NCBI GenBank assembly: GCA_963971405.1
Contig: OZ020491.1
Location: 24,608,855 to 24,672,854, forward strand
Direction: 5' to 3'
DNA: 64,000 nucleotides
Source: Psococerastis gibbosa
Lineage: Eukaryota; Arthropoda; Insecta; Psocodea; Psocidae
The translations under genes were made by a program, and so were the position numbers. Below the pieces are notes generated by a model. The model searched no databases. It was not told where the DNA came from and was given only the letters and a program-made list of their open reading frames with translations. Shown here piece after piece: positions 40,801 through 49,800 of this stretch; position 1 is the first letter of the stretch; each line of letters opens with the position of its first letter.

Positions 40801-43800
40801 CCCGACCACAGCATCAATACACAAAACACTCCTGTGTTCCATCCAAACAATGACGATTATTAACTTTTACTTATTAGATTGTTTTTACTTTGACTGGACG
40901 TCATCTTGAAATCGTTAATTTGTCGTAAAAAGTGTTGATTACCATTATTGTAGCTAATAATACGGGCTTTCAGTCAAATTTTAATTTATTCCTCTGCGAC
41001 CAATATTAACTGAGATATGAATTATATAAGGTTTCAATCGGCCGCCATCTTGTAACTAAATAGTGGATCTAGCTGGTTAACAAACTCGATCGAAACATTT
41101 GTATGATCAATTTTTGTGCCAAGTTTCATCAAAATCGGATAATATTTACGGAAGTTAGAGGGTTTCCTAAAATCGATATGCATAAATACATATGTACATA
41201 CATATTGTATATACAGTATATATATAAAATTTTGAAATGAGGGTGGTTTTAGGCTCAGGGGGTCATGAAATGAAAAGTTGTGAAGAAATTTTCCAAATGT
41301 CGAACATAGGTCGCCATCTCAATAGGTAGATGAATCTCCCATAGAAATTCATTAACATTAACTGGAGCGGCGGGAGCCATAATATGCCTTACGAGGCACC
41401 CGTTAACCATAAGCCAACTATCAGAGATAAGTACCAACGCAAAAAATATCGAAGTCTTACGAGTGTACAGCCCGTAGGAAATTGGTAACCTGAAATTTAT
41501 TATTTTTTATTTTTTATTTAATTAACTAAGCATGTTATTAAAGATTTGGCTCATCAAAGTTGTAGAAGACTACTTCATGCATCATATAATAAGGTATTTT
41601 TAGTTTTCGAAATTATAGTTTTTTTATAAAATCGCTTTTACGTGAAAAGTTATTGTTTATAAAATATCTGCATGTTTATGAAAAAACTACAATTTCGAAA
41701 ATTAAAAATTTCTTATAACATGATGCATGAAGTAGTCTTCTACAACTTAGTGAGCCAAATCTTTAATAACATGCTTAGTTAATGAAATAAAAAATAAAAA
41801 GGAATAGATTTCGGGTTGCCAATTTCCTACGGGCTGTACACTCTTAAACATTGCAGCATAGCAGAACGGATACCGGACCGGTCAAAAACTCTGTACTTAG
41901 CTTGTGCAAGTTACACTTATCACTGGCTTTCCCCGCCAAATTGCGTACTTATCTTGTGCAGGCTACACCAGCAGCCATATTGATAACGGTCTCCAGCCAC
42001 GGGATGGAATCTCCCTAATAATAATAACAGTAGCAGAAGCTGAATGCTAATTCCGACAATATATCTTCTTCCTTCGTAAACAGCTGTAGGTCCAATTAAT
42101 TATTATTACTATTTCTTTCTGTTTTCTAATTCAGCTACGTGGAGTTCCGGTACAATCTCGGCAATGGAGCCGTGGTCATAACAGCACCTGAAAAAATACA
42201 GCTCAAACGCTTCCACAGGGTTATCGCTAAGCGTTACCACAGAGACGGCATTCTAAAGTTAGATGATTATGATGACGTAGGAGGACAGAGTCTGGGCACG
42301 CTCAAGAGTTTGGACCTGGAGGAAGACGCCTTCCTGGGATCAGTCCCCTCACAAGTTCCCAAGTAAGTCCATTCTACTATATGTTCATTTTCAAATTGTC
42401 GCAATATGCTAGGCCCATAGGCGCGGTTTCCACCGACCTCTAAGTGCACAATACACATACGGTGACGTGGTAGCAGATATCATTAATAAAGGACCGACCT
42501 CTCATTGCACAATGCAAATGACATTGGCGGAAATTTGAATTTTTCTTTTAATAGAAATCTATTAAAATGTTTGTACTTAACATATCCCATGAAGCCATTT
42601 TTTAGTTTTAGTTTTGTTTGTTTGTTATTTTACTCTATGATCATTGATCAATTTTAACTATGGCTTAGGGTAAAACAAAAATTTCCGTCATTGTCATTTG
42701 GATTCTGCAATGAGAGGTTGGTGGAAACCCCGCCTTTATTAATGATATCTGCTACCACGTCACCGTATATGTATTTTGCTCTTAGGGGTCGGTGGAAACC
42801 GCGCCTTATCCTATGAATCTCCGTTGTTTATTGGGTTATTGCTATAATTGCTTTATTTCGGTTAGATTTGTTTAGAAATTGGCTATAATGTGTAAAGCAT
42901 TGCTTTTATGGCATTAAGTAAGCTCACAGACTTGTTCCGTTAGATAGTTGTTTAGCTGTGCTAACCTGTCTAACATTACGAATCATGTCAAAATACGAGC
43001 ATATAAATAGAGGATATCCATCAACTGTTCTTGTGCGAGCTTGTGGTCGAGCAGTTAAGACGACGCCCCGGTTAGGCGTAGATCGTGGGTTCCCGCCAAG
43101 TCTAGTTTTTCTATATCCTCTAATTTTAGTTAGAAATTGGATATTAACTATTGAATTGGTATGTAGCAGTTGTTTAAATTTCGAATGATCAAATGTTTAA
43201 ATATTTATTTTTGTCAGCTAAATGCAAACGAACGGGCTAAATCTCAAATTCGGAAAGCAGTCTTACTTAAGTAATATCCCGACGGATATCGGCTTAGCCG
43301 ATAGGGAATTTTTGTTTTTCGCTCATTGTATTCGGATGTCGCTTTATATATTTCATGTTTTCTGCAGAGTATTCTGCCTCGCTGCCTCGGCTGTATTATC
43401 AAGCTGAAACTCGGCCGGCACATGTCCGAGCTGCACATCGGGAACGATCCCCTTATATAGAGAAGGCAGAAGCTGTGACCGAGTGCGAAGAGAACCCTTG
43501 CTCAAACCTACCTTGTAATATTATATTTCATGTTTTCTGCAGAGTATTCGAGAACATTGGAACGAAACAGGGACTCCTCGGCTGTATTCGGAGGCTCAAA
43601 CTCGGCAGGCACGTGTCCGAGCTGCACATTGGGCACGATCCCCTTATAGAGAAGGTCGAAGGTGTGACTGAGTGCGGAGAGAACCCTTGCTCAAACCTCC
43701 CGTGTAATAACTCCGGGACTTGCTTCGCCGTCGACTCGGAAAGATACCTCTGCACCTGTCCCTCGGAATATACTGGTAAGCGAATCATTGAGTAAATTAA

Positions 43801-46800
43801 GGAGCGGTGCCACCATCGCTTGGGAAGTATTCGTTAAATAATATTGGACAGCACTGCAATCAACCAATGCATAGAAGTGGAGGTGCCGTGCAGTATTCCT
43901 GGTGGTGTATAGGTAACCGCAAGCGGGGAATTTAGGTTCAGGTACATGGTACTAGGTTTTTATATTAAAATATAACTCAGTTACTCATTTTCCCATCTCA
44001 AACTATGTATTATTCCCCCTTTTCTACCTACTATTGAGTGCTTTAATGGTTATTGTTGTCTTGGTTAATAGGCGAACACTGTGAAACATGGCTAAACCCT
44101 TGCTTTTCGAGTCCCTGTGGATTCGCCTCGACGTGTGAACCGGCTCCAGGAGGGGGATATGTTTGTCATTGTACTCCAGGACGCACAGGCTCACATTGTC
44201 AATTCTGTGAGTATTCTAAGTATACATGACATGTAGAGTAGCGGTACAGTCTCCGACTTTCACCCGAAAGGTTGTTGGTTCGAGTCCCATACTTGCTACA
44301 TTTACTGGCCATGCTTCGGTGGGCATGCGATACCGGGCTTTCCAAGTTGAGTGTAAGAGAGGGCTTTATAGAGGAGTGACAACAGCAGGTGCGGGAGGAA
44401 ATGGCTGAAAGATGAAATAGAGAAAAACTAAGGTGAGGAAGGCCAATACAGAAACCAGGTTGAGGACGATCTCAGAAGTGAGGAGCTGGTACCAGAGGAA
44501 GTGTTGAATTAGCAGAAGTGGGGAGACAAGAGGGAGTAGAGGGGGCTCGCTTCACACTCGGAAAACTGAAGCTGATTCCTGATGACAAAAAAAATGTGTT
44601 GAAATCTGCTTACTAATGTTCGAATTCCCAAATGTGCTATTTATTACAGAAAGAGCAATACAATATGTCTTTCCATTGCAGATGATCTGGAGAACTTAAT
44701 AGTAAAGCCGTGTCAATTTTCTGGTTCATCATTCGTAGAACTCCCCCGTCTGGAGAACGTGGGACGCTCGTTCACCCTTGAGATCTGGATGATGTCCAAC
44801 GGTTCAGACGGCCTGGTGTTATATAATGGGCAGTTGGCCAGTGGAAAGGGTGACTTCATTGCGCTCTCTATTAGAAACGGGAAAATTGTGTTCCAGTTTG
44901 ACCTGGGTTCGGGATCAGCAAATATCACGTAAGTCTCAATTTTATGGGTAAATCGTAGTACTCCCACAACGCGTTTTTTTTTTTTCTATAAACTCGAATT
45001 TCACATGAAGTTGTCCTGCGCCTTGATGCAAAGTAAATTGTGAAAACGTATTTTAACAAAAAATAAAGAACCGGTCCGAGTTTACTCGAACATGCTTTCC
45101 AATTTATCAATTAGAAGATAGAGAAAATGAGTAATTTCATGGTAAATATATTTTCGGATATCTCGGGGGGGGGGGGGGGGGGGGGGTTCCATCTGACGTC
45201 CTGATGGTAAACTGAGGTAAATTCTGGATAGGTCAGACCAACACATTACCACACAGTAATAATGGCTGGGCACGCAATGCATTTGAGCGTGAACTTTCTA
45301 TTACTTTTTCAAACAAAAAAAATTTGCACAAAACCAAATAGTTTTTTGGGAAAGCAACCTGTCCGGTTTCGTTACTCAATTTAACACATAAAACATGCCT
45401 GAAGTTAGAAATCATCGATAGAAAGGTTTCCCAGGAAAATTAATATTTAGTCATTTTTCATTCAAATGTAATTTTTTTTATTTTTTTACTCCAGAAGCAA
45501 ACTATCAAGGGGCAAGCGACCCCCCGTATTTTATTAACATTGAATTTAAAAGAAATCATTGGAGCCGTTTTTGAGAAATATTTTTTTTATACGTTTTTTT
45601 AGAGTTTTTTGAGAATAAAGCCCCCCCCCCCCCAAATTGAGTTAGCCCAAAATAAATAAAATCCGTTCTGAGGAATGATTTTTGTGAGCCTACATGCTAA
45701 ATTTCATCAAAATCGACCGAGTAGTTTGCCCGGAAATCAATGAACATATTGATTTAAAAAAATATTTTTGTCTTTTTCTTTTCAAAACCACTTTTTTTTT
45801 AAAAAAAAAAATTTGAGTTCCAGGGACCTCAAAACGTGTTAATCCGTTGAAATCTCGGAATCGAAAATTTCGACCATCACAAAGCTTTCCTTATAGGCCT
45901 ACTACGTATAAATTGGAAAACAAAAAATCAGGATAATTTAATTTACAAATGAACCTGTTCCAGGTCTGAAGAATCAGTGATTCCCGGTAGATGGCACTCT
46001 GTAAAAGTCAGCCGATTAGACAGAGAAGGAACTGTTCAGCTGGATGAAGGGGCGATTGCACTAGGGGCTTCAGGAGCATCCCTAATCGAACTTAACCTGG
46101 AACTGCCACTCTATGTCGGGGGGATCCCGTAAGTGCCTGCCTTTTTATTCGTAGGCAGTGACCATAGGGGCCATTGCTTTCAGCCTTGCAAACAACAGCT
46201 TATCTTCATAAATAATATAATCTAAAACTGACCCTAAACCCCTTCTTGTTCTACGCCTGCCTCAACCTCTCCACCTCATCGCCTTCTCCAGCACTTGCAG
46301 AAACATTGGAGCAGCAGTCAAGGACATTTCCTTCCTGAGAAGCGAAAGCAGCTGTTAACCGATTCTGTCAAAGAGCATCCCCTGCAACTTCATCGCTGTG
46401 GCGACATGGCTATCTCCAGAGCCGATTCTTCAAACTAGGCATTGCAGGATGCCCTCTCTTGCAAGAGGAAGGAAACGCTAACCACCTTCCCAGCTGTAGT
46501 GAGCTAGAGGTGTAAACCTGAAGTTCAACGCTGTAGCACAGTGTCAAATGGGCAATCAGCCAAAGACGGGCCTAACGACAGGAACAAGCTAAGCCTGCTG
46601 GTTTATAGAAAGATTATTTGCCAGTGCGAACACTAAACATTTATTTTCCTTGGTTATTGTACAATATATCCTTTCCGATTTCAGGCCAGGGGTAGAAATT
46701 AGCAAAGAAATAAAACAGACCAATGGATTTTTGGGAAGTATCCAGAGGCTTGTGGTGAACGGGCTGGCATGGGGCGACCTCTGTGATGCAATCACGAAAA

Positions 46801-49800
46801 CAGCCGTCAAGCCGTACAAAGGTTATCCTTGCAACGCCACCTGTCAACATGGCGGCACTTGCTTACCCCTGCTGAACACGTTCTCGTGTAGATGCGCCCC
46901 CGGCTATACCGGCGATTTATGCGAATTACGTAAGTAGGCGGGGTTTCCACATACGTCAATGGTCAATGGTAAATGTGGTATTGAGCAGACATTAAAGCCA
47001 TACTGAAAATGGCTGCTACCACGTCAAAACCATATTTACCATTGACCATTGACGTATGTGGAAACCCCGCCGTATCCATAGACTAATGATGAAGACGGAG
47101 AAGATATAGTCCGGTTCATAAAGTATACAAGTCCTACAAGGTACTTAGGCGCTTATTCCACCAATGTCAATAGTGATAGTAAATGTAGTATTGACGTGGT
47201 GGCAGACATTAAATACAGTCTAAAAATGTCCTACCACGTCAATACTACATTTACTATCACTATTGACGTTGGTGGAATATGCGCCTTAGTGTCAGCCACA
47301 TCTAAAACGGTAACGCTGGATATACAGTAAAATTGTAACTCACTGTATTTTTGTATAAATTGTAAATTAAATTAAAATTAAAACCGCAACGCATAAAATG
47401 GCTGGAAAGTCTTAAGAATGTCAGACGACCACACACCGGAAAAGATGTACAAAGCCCATTGGGAAGTGACAAAAACTGTAAAAATTGTATTTTTGGAAAT
47501 ACATTTTGATTGATTGATAACGAGCATGGCAGGACGACGACTGGCCGAAAGCGCTGGAAGGAATCATGTCAGTACGAGCATATACAGTAATTAGAGTATT
47601 TAGCAGACATTGTACTTGTTAGCCTGGTGGTCCAGCGTTTAAGACGGATAGGCGTCGATCGCGGGTTCGAATCCCGCCAAGTCTAGTTATACCAAATTCT
47701 CTAATTTCGGTTATACTTGCAACGCCACCTGTCGTCACCATGTTCAACTTGCTCCCCACTCCAATATAGATTATTTCAGTTAATTCATTATTAAACAAAA
47801 TAGAAGTACCCATAAACATCTATACAGGGAATTTAAATCAGAAATTGGAAACCGACAGAAATTATTTCGAGATTTGCTGTTTTTTTACTATTACATTTTT
47901 TGTAATTATTCCTTAGCAAATTATACGATAGTTAGTTAGTGTAAGGAAACTTTGTTTCATTAACAAATTGGTGTTGTCCTTACAGATATCATTCAGAGTG
48001 CTGGGTCAACTGCAGTGCGGTTTCCGAGGGAGTTCTACATGGAATTTCCAAACAAAATTAATAAAAGGTACGTTGTATTGTAAATAAAGCCTAAGGTGTG
48101 GCGTGACTGTTGTAAAGTAAACCCCAATTCGCATTGATTCAATTGTTTTATGGCGCTTATTCCACCTACATCAATAGTGCATAGTAAATGTGGTATTGAC
48201 GGACATTTCAATTTTGAAATTTGGCGCATTTGTTTTTTGAAATTTTGTTTGTATATGTTTTCTTCGTAAACTTATTATTTTTAATAAGTTTACGAAGAAT
48301 AATAGTAGGAGATCCGAAGTAAAATCGACCTTCACCGATCTGTTTAATGGAGGAAAACTGTTTATAAACAATCTATTAAAATGTTTGTACTTAATACATT
48401 CCATGACGCCATTTTAGTTTGTTATTGTTTGCAGCGCGTGATTTTACTCTATGATCATTGATCAATTTTAACTATGGCATGGAGTAAAATTGAAATGTCC
48501 GTCAATACCACATTTACTATGCACTATTGACGTGGGTGGAATAAACGCCTAAGCAAGAGTGCAAAATGCGCGGAAAATTCAAAGTTATAAATTATTGGAA
48601 TACAAAAGAATGGTTGCATTGTTTTATAATTTAAGGAAATACTAATAAACATTAAAACGTACAACTAGAATTTGGAAAGAAAGAAGAAAGAAAATTGTCT
48701 TTATATTCCATATGGGCGAATTTTGGGCCTTTCCGCCCACTCTTACAATTAACCCATTTTGGAACATATTCAAAAATTTAATTAATGTGTCTTTACTAAA
48801 GGAGAAAAAATTGAAAACTCACCTAACTTACGTTTATCTCAAATGGCCATAATAGGGTTGCGGTGGCTATGGCGATTATTTTTAATTCTAACCTGGGAGT
48901 AAAAATAAAAATAAACAAGATAATTTTACAATGAAAAGTGCTATTCAAAATTGTTTTGTTTACATTGTTAACCCTTATGGGGTTCATTTGTGACGTCATT
49001 TTGTAGATGGCAGCACCAGTTGCAATGATATCAAAGCGTTGATTTTTCCAAAAGCCTCAATACTATTTTAAAATTATTTTTAATTACGTATTATTTTAAA
49101 GTGATATTTTTCTATAAATCATGGAGAATATATATATTAAATTATATGCAGCGAAATAAGGTCCAGGCATAGTAAAAATATTATAAAAAATATTAAAAGA
49201 ATTAATTAGATGCTAGGAGCTTAGTTTTCGCATGCAAACGGCGGCCATTTCGAATAATATGGATATCGGTTTGTCGTCAGCGAACCTAGTGACCAAAACT
49301 GTCCCTACAGAACCTCATTATACTAAAATCCTACTAAAACTACTAAACGGCATAGTAGGCCCGTTGGAATATAATAATGATAAATAATTAATAATGCACC
49401 GACTAACATATTAATTAATTTTGATTGTAGCACTAACACAACTAACACTACTAATGTAGCATATCATTATAATTATGACGAGTATGATGAGATTATGGAA
49501 GAGGAAGAATTAGACGAAGATGAAGATATGTATGATAGTGAGGATGCTAGTGAGTTCTTTCAAGAAAGGTAAGCCTTTTCTCCGTTAGTCTCTTAAAAGA
49601 GACCCTCGCCAATCTTTTTTGAACAAATCGAATTTCACAAGACATATTGATTGTAGAGCTGAAAAATATCATAGGCATTAGAAGAATTAATACTTGTCTA
49701 CATTTTGATACATGATGTGTGGTAATTAATGTAATAATAACGTAATTAAAGAAAAATACCACCTTCTGCATGTTCTAATCCAAGGGAAGATAGAAGGTCT

